A stretch of 64,000 nt of DNA, taken from assembly GCF_036227325.1 (NCBI RefSeq), contig NZ_CP109467.1, positions 4,216,001 through 4,280,000 on the forward strand, given 5' to 3'. Positions 16,547 through 26,496 of the stretch are shown one piece after another. Each line of letters opens with the position of its first letter. Position 1 is the stretch's first letter. Source of the stretch: Streptomyces sp. NBC_01465. Its GTDB lineage: Bacteria; Actinomycetota; Actinomycetes; Streptomycetales; Streptomycetaceae. A model generated the notes under the pieces. The model had not been told where the DNA came from and did not search any database. It saw only the letters and a list, made by a program, of their open reading frames with translations. Position numbers and translations under genes: made by a program.

Positions 16547-17224
16547 TCAGCGGTCGGCGAGCAGCGCACTCACCGCATCGATCGGCTCCTGCAGCAGTCT
16601 CCGCGCCACCCGCTCGGCCGCATCCGGATCCCCCGCCCCGATCGCATCGACCAGCGCCCGGTGCGTCTCCAGGTCGATCGGCGGCATCTCGCGGTCCCCG
16701 AGCGCCTCGACCAGCACCTCGTGCACCTGCGTGGAGAAGAAGCGGTACACCTCCACGAAAGCCGCGTTGTGCGTCGACTCCACCACGGCCCGGTGGAAGT
16801 CCATGTCCGCGTCAGCGGCCCGGTCCCCCTCCCCCCGCAGCACCCGAAGCGCCTCGTGCAGCCGCTCCAGATCGCCCGGCTCGCGCCGTACCGCCGCCAG
16901 CCGCGCGGCCTCGGCCTCCAGCGCGACCCTCAGCTCCAGTACGTCCAAGGCCCCGGCATGCCGCATCGTCCGCAGCACCGCCGCCGGATCGGCCGTCGAC
17001 CGTACGAAGGTCCCGTTGCCCTGCAGCGATTCGAGCAGCCCCGCGTGCACCAGCACCCGCACCGCCTCGCGCACCGTGTTGCGCCCGACGCCCAGCTGCT
17101 CCGCCAACTCGTGCTCGGTCGGAATCCGGTCCCCGACAGCCCACTCGCCCTCAGCCAGCTGCGTCCGCAGCTGCTCGACCACGGTGTCCACAAGGGACTG
17201 CCGTCCCGCCGCCCGCAGCGCCAT
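16547..17224 (-). CDS. FadR-subfamily GntR transcriptional regulator
   Basis: 225 aa. The N-terminal winged helix has DRIPTEHELAEQLGVGRNTVREAVRVLVHAGLLES, a textbook GntR signature; the C-terminal all-helical FCD domain follows, with the metal/ligand-binding motif DFHRAVVESTHN. Start ATG 17224 (MALRAAGRQSLVD) has GGAG 9 nt upstream; ATG 17239 is the alternative. It lies just upstream of the MFS gene in the same direction. The gap to the divergent gene holds TTGTAGGATGATTGG (reverse strand of 17251-17265), a plausible GntR half-site cluster. Confidence 0.9.
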   Translation of the reverse strand: MALRAAGRQSLVDTVVEQLRTQLAEGEWAVGDRIPTEHELAEQLGVGRNTVREAVRVLVHAGLLESLQGNGTFVRSTADPAAVLRTMRHAGALDVLELRVALEAEAARLAAVRREPGDLERLHEALRVLRGEGDRAADADMDFHRAVVESTHNAAFVEVYRFFSTQVHEVLVEALGDREMPPIDLETHRALVDAIGAGDPDAAERVARRLLQEPIDAVSALLADR

Positions 17225-17282
17225 CACGCCAGACTCCATTCACCCGGTTGCCCAATCATCCTACAACTCCTGCCACAGCCGT

Positions 17283-18065
17283 ATGCGCCAAGATGAGACC
17301 GTGACGCCGCCGCCCGGGCACCCGGAGCCCTCCCGCCCCCTCAGAAGCTGGATCCGTTCCACGCCCGGCACGCACATCTGGCTGCTGATCATCGTGATCA
17401 CCAGCATCGTCATCGAGCTCTCCACCGAAGGCCTGGAACGCTTCCTCCTGGAGCGCAACAGCAGCAACATCGTGCAGCTCTCCGCCCACCCCGTGCAGTC
17501 CCTGCTGCTCAGCGCGTTCTGGATCGAGAACCCGTCATCGGTCCTCCTCTACTTCGTGCTCTTCGAGACCTTCCACGCCCCGGTCGAGCGCTGGCTCGGC
17601 ACGCTGCGCTGGCTCTTCGTCGTGACGACCGCGCACATCGCCGCCACCCTCATCAGCCAGAAGATCGTCCTGATGAGCATCGAGAGCCACCGGGTCCCGC
17701 TCCGGATGGCCCATGTCGTCGACATCGGTGTGAGCTACGGTCTCGCCGCCTCGATCGGCATCCTCACGTACCGCGTGCACGGCCACTGGCGCTGGCTCTA
17801 CCTCGCCGGCGCCGTCGCCTTCTTCGGTATTCCGCTGTTCACCGGCGGTACGTTCACGGACCTCGGTCACGCGGCCGCCCTCGCCATCGGACTGACCTGC
17901 TGGCCGCTCACCAAAAAGGAGTGGCGTCGAACACCCGCGCGGGGCACAGTAGTTGAGGCAGAACACGACCAGACCCCACCGGACCGGGAGAGGAGCGAGA
18001 CGATGACCGAGAGTTCGAGTCCGTCGAGCTCCCAGCAGGGCGGGACGGGGCAGGCACCGGAGTAA
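17283..18065 (+). CDS. Rhomboid-like membrane protein
   Basis: 260 aa with about five or six membrane helices (HIWLLIIVITSIVIEL, SVLLYFVLFETFHA, LFVVTTAHIAATLISQKIVL, VSYGLAASIGILTYRV, WLYLAGAVAFFGIPLFTGG, HAAALAIGLTCWPL). The order and the TTAHIAATL and GVSYGLAA segments resemble the inactive-looking 'rhomboid-like' actinobacterial family; the canonical GxSG serine motif is not present, so proteolysis is doubtful. The tail is hydrophilic, Ser/Gln-rich. ATG 17283 is given as start; GTG 17301 preceded by AAGATGAG is an alternative compatible with a leaderless message. Confidence 0.75.
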   Translation: MRQDETVTPPPGHPEPSRPLRSWIRSTPGTHIWLLIIVITSIVIELSTEGLERFLLERNSSNIVQLSAHPVQSLLLSAFWIENPSSVLLYFVLFETFHAPVERWLGTLRWLFVVTTAHIAATLISQKIVLMSIESHRVPLRMAHVVDIGVSYGLAASIGILTYRVHGHWRWLYLAGAVAFFGIPLFTGGTFTDLGHAAALAIGLTCWPLTKKEWRRTPARGTVVEAEHDQTPPDRERSETMTESSSPSSSQQGGTGQAPE

Positions 18066-18147
18066 CGTCACCTCACTCCGACGTGCCGCCCACGGACGAA
18101 CCGCCCGGGCGGCCTTCTCATGCGCATCGCGCACGGGCCGCCCTCCC

Positions 18148-18235
<88 letters not shown>

Positions 18236-18249
18236 CCCACGCCACGTAC

Positions 18250-19179
18250 CTACACCGACGCGACCGCGTCCCCCGCCGCCTCGGCGACGGTCTCCACCAG
18301 GCCGATGCCGGCGCTCTCCGTCGACGATCCACTCGACGTGACCGCGATCAGCACCGAGTCCCCGTCCACGGTCACCTCGCCGACCGAGTTGATGTCCCAC
18401 AGCTCGGTGGCGGACCGCTGCAGCCACCCGTTCTTCAGCTGCATCGAGGTCCCACTGTCGGCAGCGGCCGAAACGCCCCACTGCTGGTCGGCCTCGACAT
18501 TCGCCATCAGCTGCTGGATGTACGTCTGCGAGTCCGCAGTCAGCGGGGAGTCGTCCCCGTGCACCACCTGCAGCAGCTTCACCTGGTCGTCGGCGGTCGA
18601 CTGCGTCAGACCCCAGTCGCCGTCCGTCCCGGCGACGGTCTCCGTCAGCCCGAAGGTCTGGTTGGCGGCGTCCAGACCGGACGCCCCGCCTATCTCGTTC
18701 CAGAGCGTGTTGGTCGCGTTGTTGTCGCTGTTCTCGATCATCGAGGTCGCGAGGGTCTGCTGCTCGGCGGTGAGCGTGGTCCCGCTGTCCTGCGCCTGCA
18801 GCAGCAGCGTCGCCAGGATGTCGACCTTCACGATGCTCGCGGTGTCGTACGTGTCGGCACTGCTGCCGCTCGCGTACGAAACCGACGCACCGGAGTCGAG
18901 ATCCAGCGCCGCCACCTGATAGCTGCCCTCCGCTGCCACCGCGCCCAGCGCGCGCGACAGCGCGGCGTCGGCGGACTCTCCAGAGGTGGAGGTCGAGGCG
19001 GAGGCGGAGCTGGAAGCGGCCGAAGGCTTGTCACTGACCTTGGAGACCGGCTCCGCGTTGATGTGCGAGGAACTTTCCACCGCGAACGTCACCACTCCGG
19101 CCGCAGCCAGCCCGGTGAGCGCGGTCACAGCGGTCCGTCGCAGCCGGCGTCGTCTCTTCTTTCCCAGGTCGTCATCCAT
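18250..19179 (-). CDS. Exported beta-lactamase-fold serine hydrolase
   Basis: 309 aa. A basic N-terminus (KKRRRRLRRTAVTALTGLAAAGVVTF) gives an export signal or anchor, followed by a Ser/Ala-rich linker. The hydrolase domain carries the class A motifs: SIVK (SxxK nucleophile), SDN in ENSDNNAT, and KNG in the KTG position. These active-site residues belong to the beta-lactamase/penicillin-binding group, but a KNG instead of KTG and the Streptomyces context argue for a peptidoglycan or signalling role rather than true antibiotic resistance. Start ATG 19179 is followed by MDDDLGKK. The gene ends 14 bp from the tRNA-Ser gene on the opposite strand. Confidence 0.82.
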   Translation of the reverse strand: MDDDLGKKRRRRLRRTAVTALTGLAAAGVVTFAVESSSHINAEPVSKVSDKPSAASSSASASTSTSGESADAALSRALGAVAAEGSYQVAALDLDSGASVSYASGSSADTYDTASIVKVDILATLLLQAQDSGTTLTAEQQTLATSMIENSDNNATNTLWNEIGGASGLDAANQTFGLTETVAGTDGDWGLTQSTADDQVKLLQVVHGDDSPLTADSQTYIQQLMANVEADQQWGVSAAADSGTSMQLKNGWLQRSATELWDINSVGEVTVDGDSVLIAVTSSGSSTESAGIGLVETVAEAAGDAVASV

Positions 19180-19258
19180 ACATCCGACGCTAGGACGACC
19201 GTTCCAACAGAACGCCATGAATCGTCTGTGAGACGTATGAGAACAGCGTTTTCGCAGG

Positions 19259-20080
19259 TCAGGCGCTTGTGAGCATTCTCTCCAGCACCACGGCGATACC
19301 GTCCTCCTCATTGGAGTCGGTGACCTCGTCCGCCACGGCCAGCAGCGCCTCGTGCGCATTGGACATCGCGACCCCGTGCGCCGCCCACCCGAACATCGGG
19401 ATGTCGTTCGGCATGTCCCCGAACGCGATGGTGTCCGCCGCGGTGACCTTCAGTCGCCGCGCGGCCAGCGAGAGACCGGTCGCCTTGGACAGCCCCAGCG
19501 GCAGGAGCTCCACGACTCCGGCACCCGCCATGACCACGTCCACCAGACCCCCGGCCGCCTGCTGCGCGACCTGCGCCAGCGCGTCGTCGCTCAGCCCCGG
19601 GTGCTGGACGTAGACCTTGTTGAGCGGCGCCGCCCACAGCTCGGCCAGATCGTCGAACGGAACGACCGGAAGCGGCCCCTCCTGTACGGCGTAACCCGGG
19701 CCGACCAGCACTTCCCCGTCGAGCCCGTCCCGGCTCGCGGCGAGCGCCAGCGGCCCGACCTCGGCCTCGATCTTGGCCAGCGCGATCCCGGCGAGCTGCC
19801 GGTCCAGGGTGACGGAGGTCAGCAGTCGGTGCTCGCCAGCGTGGTAGAGCTGCGCGCCCTGACCGCAGACTGCGAGCCCCTCGTAACCGAGGTCGTCGAG
19901 GATGTGCCGGGTCCACGGGACGGCCCGCCCCGTGACGATGATGTGCGCCGCACCCGCCGCCGTCACAGCGGCGAGTGCGTCACGCGTACGGGCCGAGACC
20001 GTGTCGTCGGACCGCAGCAGCGTCCCGTCGAGATCGGTCGCGATCAGCTTGTACGGGAGAGTGCCGGGGGAAGTGCTCAC
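19259..20080 (-). CDS. HAD-superfamily phosphatase, Cof type
   Basis: 273 aa. Motif I is DLDGTLL (residues 16-22), motif II TGRAVPW, and motif IV is [10 protein letters not shown]; the C2B cap lies between. Cof-type HAD enzymes dephosphorylate sugar phosphates, FMN or similar; the substrate is not fixed by sequence. GTG 20080 overlaps the serS stop (GTGA), so it is translated from the serS message. Confidence 0.9.
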   Translation of the reverse strand: MSTSPGTLPYKLIATDLDGTLLRSDDTVSARTRDALAAVTAAGAAHIIVTGRAVPWTRHILDDLGYEGLAVCGQGAQLYHAGEHRLLTSVTLDRQLAGIALAKIEAEVGPLALAASRDGLDGEVLVGPGYAVQEGPLPVVPFDDLAELWAAPLNKVYVQHPGLSDDALAQVAQQAAGGLVDVVMAGAGVVELLPLGLSKATGLSLAARRLKVTAADTIAFGDMPNDIPMFGWAAHGVAMSNAHEALLAVADEVTDSNEEDGIAVVLERMLTSA

Positions 20081-21354
20081 TTGGCCAGGGGCTCCAAAAT
20101 CTCGCGTCCCCCGAGGTACGGCCTGAGGACCTCAGGCACGCGCACCGACCCGTCGGCCAGCTGGTGGTTCTCCAGGATCGCCACGATCGTCCGCGGCACC
20201 GCGCAGAGCGTGCCGTTGAGCGTCGAGAGCGGCTGGACCTTCTTGTCCTCGCGCATACGGACCGAGAGCCGCCGCGCCTGGAAGCCGTCGCAGTTGGATG
20301 CCGACGTCAGCTCGCGGTACCTGCCCTGCGTCGGGATCCACGCCTCGCAGTCGAACTTCCGCGAGGCCGAGGAGCCGAGGTCGCCGGTCGCCACGTCGAT
20401 CACCTGGAAGGGCAGCTCAAGTCCGGTCAGCCACTGCTTCTCCCACTCCAGGAGCCGCTGGTGCTCGGCCTCGGCCTCGTCCGGGTGGACGTACGAGAAC
20501 ATCTCGACCTTGTCGAACTGGTGCACCCGGAAGATGCCCCGGGTGTCCTTCCCGTACGTACCTGCCTCGCGGCGGAAGCACGGCGAGAAGCCCGCGTACC
20601 GCAGCGGCAGCTTGTCCGCGTCGATGATCTCGTCCATGTGGTACGCGGCGAGGGGCACCTCGGACGTACCGACGAGGTAGTAGTCGTCCTTCTCCAGGTG
20701 GTAGACGTTCTCGGCGGCCTGGCCGAGGAAGCCCGTCCCCTCCATGGCGCGCGGGCGCACCAGCGCCGGCGTGAGCATCGGGATGAACCCGGCCTCGGTG
20801 GCCTGCGCGATCGCCGCGTTGACCAGCGCGAGCTCGAGGAGAGCGCCGATGCCCGTCAGGTAGTAGAAGCGCGAGCCGGAGACCTTCGCACCGCGCTCGA
20901 CGTCGATGGCGCCGAGCGCCTCGCCGAGCTCCAGGTGGTCCTTGGCCTCGAACCCTTCGCTCTCGAAGTCACGAATGGTGCCGTGCGTCTCGAGGACGAC
21001 GAAGTCCTCCTCGCCGCCGACCGGGACATCGGTGTGGACGATGTTGCCGAGGAGCAGCAGCAGACGCTTGGTCTCCTCGTCCGCCTCGTTCTGCTCGGCG
21101 TCCGCGGCCTTCACGGCGGCGGAGAGAACACCGGTCTTCTTCAGGAGCTCGGCCTTCTCCTCCCCCTGGGCCTTGGGGATGAGCTTGCCGAGCGACTTCT
21201 GCTCGGAGCGGAGTTCGTCGAAGCGGAGTCCGGACGACCTGCGCCGCTCGTCGGCGGAGAGCAGGGCGTCGACGAGCGCGACGTCCTCTCCACGGGCGCG
21301 CTGGGAGGCGCGAACACGGTCGGGGTCCTCACGGAGCAGGCGAAGGTCAATCAC
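20077..21354 (-). CDS. serS: Seryl-tRNA synthetase
   Basis: 425 aa, full length. The N-terminal coiled-coil arm (residues ~30-100, [18 protein letters not shown]) binds the long variable arm of tRNA-Ser. The class II catalytic core follows with motif 2 [21 protein letters not shown] and motif 3 around [23 protein letters not shown]. It charges tRNA-Ser with serine in the cytosol; three tRNA-Ser genes are in this window. Its start faces a 585-bp gap rich in DnaA-box-like sequences. Confidence 0.97.
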   Translation of the reverse strand: MIDLRLLREDPDRVRASQRARGEDVALVDALLSADERRRSSGLRFDELRSEQKSLGKLIPKAQGEEKAELLKKTGVLSAAVKAADAEQNEADEETKRLLLLLGNIVHTDVPVGGEEDFVVLETHGTIRDFESEGFEAKDHLELGEALGAIDVERGAKVSGSRFYYLTGIGALLELALVNAAIAQATEAGFIPMLTPALVRPRAMEGTGFLGQAAENVYHLEKDDYYLVGTSEVPLAAYHMDEIIDADKLPLRYAGFSPCFRREAGTYGKDTRGIFRVHQFDKVEMFSYVHPDEAEAEHQRLLEWEKQWLTGLELPFQVIDVATGDLGSSASRKFDCEAWIPTQGRYRELTSASNCDGFQARRLSVRMREDKKVQPLSTLNGTLCAVPRTIVAILENHQLADGSVRVPEVLRPYLGGREILEPLAK

Positions 21355-21571
21355 CCCACCAGGCTACCGGTGCGCGGTTCCGCCCCTCGACTCGATATTG
21401 CCTTGCGTGTCGCTTTGTCCGAATTGAGGCAGTATCTCCGCAATAGGAATACGCAGGGACAAGGCGGCCGGGTCATGCGTCAATAAAGCCGGGCCCCTTC
21501 CCCGGAATGGGGCATGGGCGCGCCGCCCGGTTGACCCACTTCCCTTGCCGCTGGCGGGAGTTGGGGATCGT

Positions 21572-21883
21572 TCATCCACAGGAATCCACAGTCGGGAAAA
21601 GTTATCCACAGGCTGTGCGGGAGTTCTGTGGATGACGGAATAGATCATTCCGAAAGCCGCATGCGGGGCAGAGGATTCCCGGTTCAAACCCTGTTCACAC
21701 GCTCTTTCGAGTGGGAATTGCTCGCCCTAAAGAGTTGATCAATGGAATTGGGGTGACACGGTCCGACCCACCCCCCTGTGGACGGAAGTGTCGTCACTAG
21801 GGCGATTTGTCGACCGTCCCACCCAATCCTGTCGACTTGTCCCCAGGTCGAGACAGCGACCTGTGGATAACTTCTGTGGACAG
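21572..21883. promoter_or_regulatory. DnaA-box-like cluster in the serS-pheA gap
   Basis: The 585-bp gap 21355-21939 holds no gene I can support. It contains TCATCCACA (21572), GAATCCACA (21582), TTATCCACA (21602), TGTGGATGA (21627), TGTGGACGG (21777), TTGTCCCCA (21837), TGTGGATAA (21862) and TGTGGACAG (21875): eight exact or near-consensus nonamers on both strands in 312 bp. The middle (21640-21770) is relatively AT-rich. Such clusters bind DnaA outside oriC. The serS promoter must also lie in this gap. Confidence 0.55.
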
Positions 21884-21939
21884 TGCAAATCTGCAGGTAG
21901 GAAGAGCGGAAAGGCCTCCGAAGCGAGCGGAAAGGCCGC

Positions 21940-22875
21940 TCAGGCCCGCCCGTCCTGGCTCCGCGCCAGCCAGTCGGCGGCCGCCATGAACGCGGCGTCC
22001 GACGTCCCCGGCAGCGTCTCCCGTACGTCGCCGGGCGCGACCCCCGCCCGCGGATACGACCCCAGGAACCGCACCTCCGGGCAGATCCGCTTGAGCCCCA
22101 TCAGCGCCTCACCGACCCGCCGGTCCGCGATGTGCCCCTCCGCGTCGATGGCGAAGCAGTAGTTGCCGATGCCGGCCCCGGTCGGCCGGGACTGCAGCAG
22201 CATCAGGTTGACCCCGCGGATCGCGAACTCCTGCAGCAGCTCCATCAGCCCACCGGGGTGGTCCTCGCGCTGCCACAGCACGACCGACGTCTTGTCCGCC
22301 CCGGTCGGCGAAGCGGGCCGCGCGGGCCGCCCGACCAGCACGAACCGGGTCTCGGCGTTCTCCGCGTCATGGATCTCGGTCACCAGCGGCACGAGCCCGT
22401 ACGTCGCCGCCGCGAACTCCCCGGCGAAGGCGGCGTCGTACCGCCCCTCCTGCACGAGCCGCGCGCCGTCCGCGTTCGAAGCGGCCGACTCCCACAGCGC
22501 CTCGGGGAGGTTCGCCCGCAGCCAGTTGCGCACCTGCGGCTGGGCGACCGGGTGCCCGGTCACCGTCTTCACGTCGCTGAGCTTCGTCCCGGGCCGCACC
22601 AGCAGCGCGAAGGCGATCGGCAGCAGCACTTCGCGGTAGATCATCAGCGGCTCGCCGCCCGCGAGTTCGTCGAGGGTCGCGGTGACGCCGCCCTCCACGG
22701 AGTTCTCGATCGGTACGAGCGCTGCCGCGGCCTCCCCGTTCCGTACCGCGTCCAGCGCGGCCGGCACCGACACCATCGGGACGAGCTCCCGGGTGGCGGC
22801 CTCGGGGAGCGTGCGCAGTGCCGCCTCGGTGAAAGTGCCTTCAGGACCCAGATAGGTGAAGCGCGTGGCTGACAT
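21940..22875 (-). CDS. pheA: Prephenate dehydratase
   Basis: 311 aa, phenylalanine biosynthesis: prephenate to phenylpyruvate. The catalytic PDT domain has YLGPEGTFTEAAL at the N-terminus, PIENSVEGGV, and the TRF catalytic motif in AETRFVLVG. The ACT regulatory domain follows (GGLMELLQEFAIRGVNLMLLQSRP), where Phe normally gives feedback inhibition. No chorismate mutase domain is fused, as usual in actinobacteria. It lies 36 bp downstream of the DyP peroxidase gene on the same strand, so it may be read from the copper cluster as well as its own promoter. Confidence 0.97.
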   Translation of the reverse strand: MSATRFTYLGPEGTFTEAALRTLPEAATRELVPMVSVPAALDAVRNGEAAAALVPIENSVEGGVTATLDELAGGEPLMIYREVLLPIAFALLVRPGTKLSDVKTVTGHPVAQPQVRNWLRANLPEALWESAASNADGARLVQEGRYDAAFAGEFAAATYGLVPLVTEIHDAENAETRFVLVGRPARPASPTGADKTSVVLWQREDHPGGLMELLQEFAIRGVNLMLLQSRPTGAGIGNYCFAIDAEGHIADRRVGEALMGLKRICPEVRFLGSYPRAGVAPGDVRETLPGTSDAAFMAAADWLARSQDGRA

Positions 22876-22911
22876 ACGGTCACCCTAATAGGCCGTACGT
22901 GAGCCGCGCGG

Positions 22912-24129
22912 TCACCCTTCGAGAAGCCGCTGCCCCACGTACTCCCCGGCCTTCGGCCCGCCCGGTACGGCAAAAAGGCCGCTCGACTCGTGCCGTACGA
23001 AGGCCGACAGCGCATCGCCCCGGTCGAGCTTCCGCTGCACCGGCACGAAGCCCTTCAGCGGATCCGCCTGCCAGCAGACGAAGAGCAGCCCGGCGTCGGG
23101 TGTCCCGTCCGCCGAGACACCGTCGTGGTACGAGAACGGGCGGCGCAGCATCGCGGCCCCGCCGTTCTGCTCCGGCGCCGAAATCCGTGCGTGGGCGTCG
23201 GAGGGGACGAGGAGTTTCCCGTCCGTGCCCCGCTTGTCGAGGTCCATCTCGGTGGTCTCGGTACCACCCGAAAGAGGGGCGCCGTCCTTCTTCCGCCGCC
23301 CGATGACCTGCTCCTGCTGGTGCGTGGAGAGGTGCTCCCAGCTGTCGAGGAGCATCCGGATCCGGCGTACGACGGCGTACGAACCGCCCGCCATCCACGC
23401 CGGCTGCCCCGACGCGGGCACGAAGATCCGCGCCGCGAAGTCGTCGTCCGACTCCTTCGGGTTGCCCGTCCCGTCGATCTGCCCCATCAGATTCCGTGCG
23501 GTCATCGGGGACGCCGTGGCGCCCGGCGCCCGGTTGAAGCCGTTCATCTGCCAGCGGACCCGGGCCGCCGAGCCCGCGTCCTTCTGCAGTTGGCGCAGGG
23601 CGTGGAAGGCGACCAGCGCGTCGTTGGCGCCGATCTGCACCCAGAGGTCGCCGCCCGAGCGCTTCGCGTCGAGGCGGTCGCCGGAGAAGTCGGGCAGCGG
23701 GTCGAGCTGCGACGGGCGCTGCGCGGTCAGGCCCGTACGGTCGAAGAAGGAGCGGCCGAAGCCGAAGGTGACGGTCAGCGAGGACGGGCCCGCGTCCAGC
23801 GCGATGTCGGTGTCCGTGTCGCCGACCGGATCGCCCGCCATCAGTGAGCGCGCGCTCGCCGACCAGCGCCGCAGCAGTGCCGCGGCCTGCGTCCGTCCCG
23901 CGCCCGCCGCCAGGTCGAAGGCGACGAGGTGGCCGGTGGACTGCGCGGGCTCCGTGATGCCCGCCTGGTGCGCACCGCCCGTGAAGGCGACGCCCGTCGA
24001 CCCCAGTGAGGTGAGTGCGGCCGGCGGGTCCGACTCGGCCGCGGCGTAGCCCGCAGCGCCGATGACCAGCCCGCCCGCGCCCACCGCGCCCGCGGTCCCG
24101 AGGAGCCGCCTCCTGGAGATGTCGCTCAT
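22912..24129 (-). CDS. Tat-exported DyP-type heme peroxidase (EfeB-like)
   Basis: 405 aa. The twin-arginine signal SRRRLLGTAG at residues 5-14 sends the folded heme protein across the membrane. The DyP signature GQIDGT (GxxDG) and the region SWEHLSTHQQEQVIGR are clear, and a His in DAHARIS is the expected proximal heme ligand. EfeB-type members oxidise ferrous iron or remove iron from heme. Here the gene sits 7 bp after the CopC-CopD fusion, so a link to copper handling (oxidative protection or a copper-dependent oxidase route) is likely but inferred. Confidence 0.92.
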   Translation of the reverse strand: MSDISRRRLLGTAGAVGAGGLVIGAAGYAAAESDPPAALTSLGSTGVAFTGGAHQAGITEPAQSTGHLVAFDLAAGAGRTQAAALLRRWSASARSLMAGDPVGDTDTDIALDAGPSSLTVTFGFGRSFFDRTGLTAQRPSQLDPLPDFSGDRLDAKRSGGDLWVQIGANDALVAFHALRQLQKDAGSAARVRWQMNGFNRAPGATASPMTARNLMGQIDGTGNPKESDDDFAARIFVPASGQPAWMAGGSYAVVRRIRMLLDSWEHLSTHQQEQVIGRRKKDGAPLSGGTETTEMDLDKRGTDGKLLVPSDAHARISAPEQNGGAAMLRRPFSYHDGVSADGTPDAGLLFVCWQADPLKGFVPVQRKLDRGDALSAFVRHESSGLFAVPGGPKAGEYVGQRLLEG

Positions 24130-24136
24130 GTTCTGC

Positions 24137-26032
24137 TCAGCCGATCTTCACGTTCTTGGACACCGTCGTCTGATCGATGTCGGAGGTCCGTACGGTCACG
24201 TCGATACGCCACTCGCCGGCCATCGGGATCTGGACGCCATCCGCGCTCCAGTGTCCGACGGCGAGGTGTTCGGGGACGACCGGCAGCGGGCCGATGGACT
24301 TGGCCTTCAGGGTGAAGGCGATCTTGATCTCGGGGATGTCGTACGGCTTGCCGTCGGTCCCGTCGACGAAGACGTGCAGCGAGTTGGAGCCGGTGCGTCC
24401 CGGGTCGAGGTCGATCCTGACCGTGCCCTTGCCCTTCGCGCCGCCGGTGTCGAACGGCAGCGAGAGGTTGGTCGGCCCCGAGGTGACGGCGGCCGAAGCG
24501 GAGGTGGCCTTCCCGGCCTCCTCCTCGGTGCGCCCCGGCTCGGTCGTCGTCAGTACGGTCGTCACCGCGAGCAGCACCACGGCGACCCCGGCCTCGGCGA
24601 GCACCGAGCGCCGCAGCCCGGTGCGCTGCGGATCGGCGTCCCGTACGCGCTTCTCCCGTACGGCCGTCCGCGCGGCCTGCTGCCGCGCCAACTGGGCGGC
24701 CCGCTTGGGGTCTTCCGGTACGGTCACCGGCTCTGGAGCGGCCGGGTCCACCACGGTGGCGGCCTTCGCGGCGGCGGTGTCGGTGAGCTGCGCGGTCCAC
24801 CGCCGGGAGACAAAGGCGACCCCGACCAGTACGGCCACGAGCCCGACCTTGATCATCAGCAGCTGCCCGTACCAGGTCCCGGTCAGCGCGGACCACGAGC
24901 CGACCTGGCGCCACGACTGGTAGATCCCGGTCGCGGCCAGCGTCACGACGCTCCCGAACGCCACCCGCGAGAACCGCCGTACGGCGTCCCGCTCGATGTG
25001 CGGCGCCCGGAACAGCGAGACGAGCAGCGCGGTCAGCCCTCCCAGCCAGGTCGCCACGGCCAGCAGATGCAGCACATCCACCGGCATCGCGATGCCCGGC
25101 TGGATCCCGGTCGACGCATGCTCGGCGAACGCCCAGGTGGCGGCGATCCCGGCGGCCACGACCGCGCCGCCGATGGCCAGTCCGAAGGTGAGGTCCTTCT
25201 TCTCCTTCTCGTCTTCTCTCTTCGCGTACGTCCCGAAGAGCACGGCGACGAAGAGCGCGGACGCGCCCAGCAGCATCAGCCGCGAGACCAGCGCGGCCCC
25301 TGCCTTGGTCTCCAACACACCCTTCAGAGCGGTCAGATCGAAGAGGTCGGACAGCTTGCTCTCACCGGTGTACGAGGCCCGGAGCAGCAGCAGCGCCAGC
25401 GTCGCCCCGGTCAGCGTCAGCCAGCCGCGCACCACCAGCTTCTGCAGCGGCCGCTCGCCCGCACCCTTCGGCCAGCAGGCCAGGACGAAGGCGGCCCCGC
25501 CGACGAGCACGATGAACCCGCCGTACGCGGCATAGCGCGCGGTCCCGTAGAGGAAGCCCGCGAGCCCGCCGCCGACCGCCTGTCCGTCGACCGAGACGCT
25601 GGTCTTGGAGGGCGCCCCGATGGAGAAGGTGAAGGCGCCCGAGACGGGGTGGCTGTCGGCGGAGACGGCCTGCCAGGCGACGGTGTACGTGCCGTCCGGC
25701 AGCCCGGCGTGCAGATCGACCCCGTACGTCACCGTCGAACCGCTCGACAGATTGCGGAGCTTGGCGGTGTCGGCGCGCTTGCCCGTCGGGTCGAGGACGC
25801 GAATGGACTTGGCGTCCATCGCGACCTCCTCCGAGAAGGTGAGCGCGACGGTCTTGGGGGCGGTGGCGACCACCTCCCCGTCCTTCGGATTGGACCCCGT
25901 GAGCGCCGCGTGCGCGGACGCGGGCGCGGCCCCGGCGAAGAGCGCGCCGAGGACCGCCGCCACGACCAGCAGCAGGCGGGCGTACGGGGATCCGAGGCGA
26001 GGACGTAGGGGAGAGGTGGTCGCCGTCATCAT
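24137..26032 (-). CDS. CopC-CopD fusion, copper resistance/uptake protein
   Basis: 631 aa. After a signal peptide (LLLVVAAVLGALFAGAAPASA) the mature protein would start with His (HAALTGSNPKDGEVV), the Cu(II) ligand of CopC; a second CopC His lies in DSHPVSGAF. About eight membrane helices of CopD follow (~residues 155-430), with a C-terminal extracytoplasmic domain (~residues 500-631) resembling a YtkA-like beta domain. CopC carries periplasmic copper and CopD moves it through the membrane. Both ATGs at 26032 and 26029 are possible. It belongs to the same transcription unit as PCu(A)C, Sco1 and DyP, with gaps of 11 and 7 bp. Confidence 0.93.
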   Translation of the reverse strand: MMTATTSPLRPRLGSPYARLLLVVAAVLGALFAGAAPASAHAALTGSNPKDGEVVATAPKTVALTFSEEVAMDAKSIRVLDPTGKRADTAKLRNLSSGSTVTYGVDLHAGLPDGTYTVAWQAVSADSHPVSGAFTFSIGAPSKTSVSVDGQAVGGGLAGFLYGTARYAAYGGFIVLVGGAAFVLACWPKGAGERPLQKLVVRGWLTLTGATLALLLLRASYTGESKLSDLFDLTALKGVLETKAGAALVSRLMLLGASALFVAVLFGTYAKREDEKEKKDLTFGLAIGGAVVAAGIAATWAFAEHASTGIQPGIAMPVDVLHLLAVATWLGGLTALLVSLFRAPHIERDAVRRFSRVAFGSVVTLAATGIYQSWRQVGSWSALTGTWYGQLLMIKVGLVAVLVGVAFVSRRWTAQLTDTAAAKAATVVDPAAPEPVTVPEDPKRAAQLARQQAARTAVREKRVRDADPQRTGLRRSVLAEAGVAVVLLAVTTVLTTTEPGRTEEEAGKATSASAAVTSGPTNLSLPFDTGGAKGKGTVRIDLDPGRTGSNSLHVFVDGTDGKPYDIPEIKIAFTLKAKSIGPLPVVPEHLAVGHWSADGVQIPMAGEWRIDVTVRTSDIDQTTVSKNVKIG

Positions 26033-26043
26033 GTGTCAGCCCC

Positions 26044-26496
26044 TCAGCTGTTCTTCGGGTTGTACGTGGTCTCCTTCACGGGAAGTTCGACCGTGATCGG
26101 GTCGGTCTTCTCGAAATGCAGCTCCACGGCCACCGTCTCGCCGAGCTTCGGCTGCTTCTTGAGCCCCATGAACATGAGGTGGTTCCCGCCGCGCTCCAGG
26201 TCCAGTTCGCCCTTGGCAGGGACCGGGAGCGAGGAGACCTGCTCCATCTTCTGGTCCTTGGTGACATGCATGGAGATGTCGTCCGAGAGCGTGCTGGTGA
26301 CGGAGGTGAGCTTGTCGGCGCTGCCGCCGGTGTTCTTGACGATGACGTAGCCGGCCGCCATCTCGCCGTCGCCCACGGGCTGCGGCATGTACGCACCGCT
26401 GACCTTGAGCTCAGGCTTCGACGAGTCACTGGAACAGCCCGCCAGCGCAAGCCCGCAGACGGCGGCTATGGCGAAGGCGCCCGCACCGCGCCTCAC
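26044..26496 (-). CDS. PCu(A)C-type periplasmic copper chaperone
   Basis: 150 aa lipoprotein: the lipobox is LAGC (CGLALAGCSSDS). The Cu(I) motif H(M)x10Mx21HxM is visible as SMHVTKDQKMEQV and GGNHLMFMG. PCu(A)C delivers Cu(I) to the CuA site of cytochrome oxidase together with Sco1. GTG 26496 overlaps the Sco1 stop (GTGA), giving tight coupling with that partner. Confidence 0.93.
   Translation of the reverse strand: MRRGAGAFAIAAVCGLALAGCSSDSSKPELKVSGAYMPQPVGDGEMAAGYVIVKNTGGSADKLTSVTSTLSDDISMHVTKDQKMEQVSSLPVPAKGELDLERGGNHLMFMGLKKQPKLGETVAVELHFEKTDPITVELPVKETTYNPKNS

Noticed and set aside
18250..19179. Antibiotic-resistance beta-lactamase
   Set aside because: Serine-hydrolase motifs are present, but KNG replaces KTG and there is no resistance context; called only a serine hydrolase.
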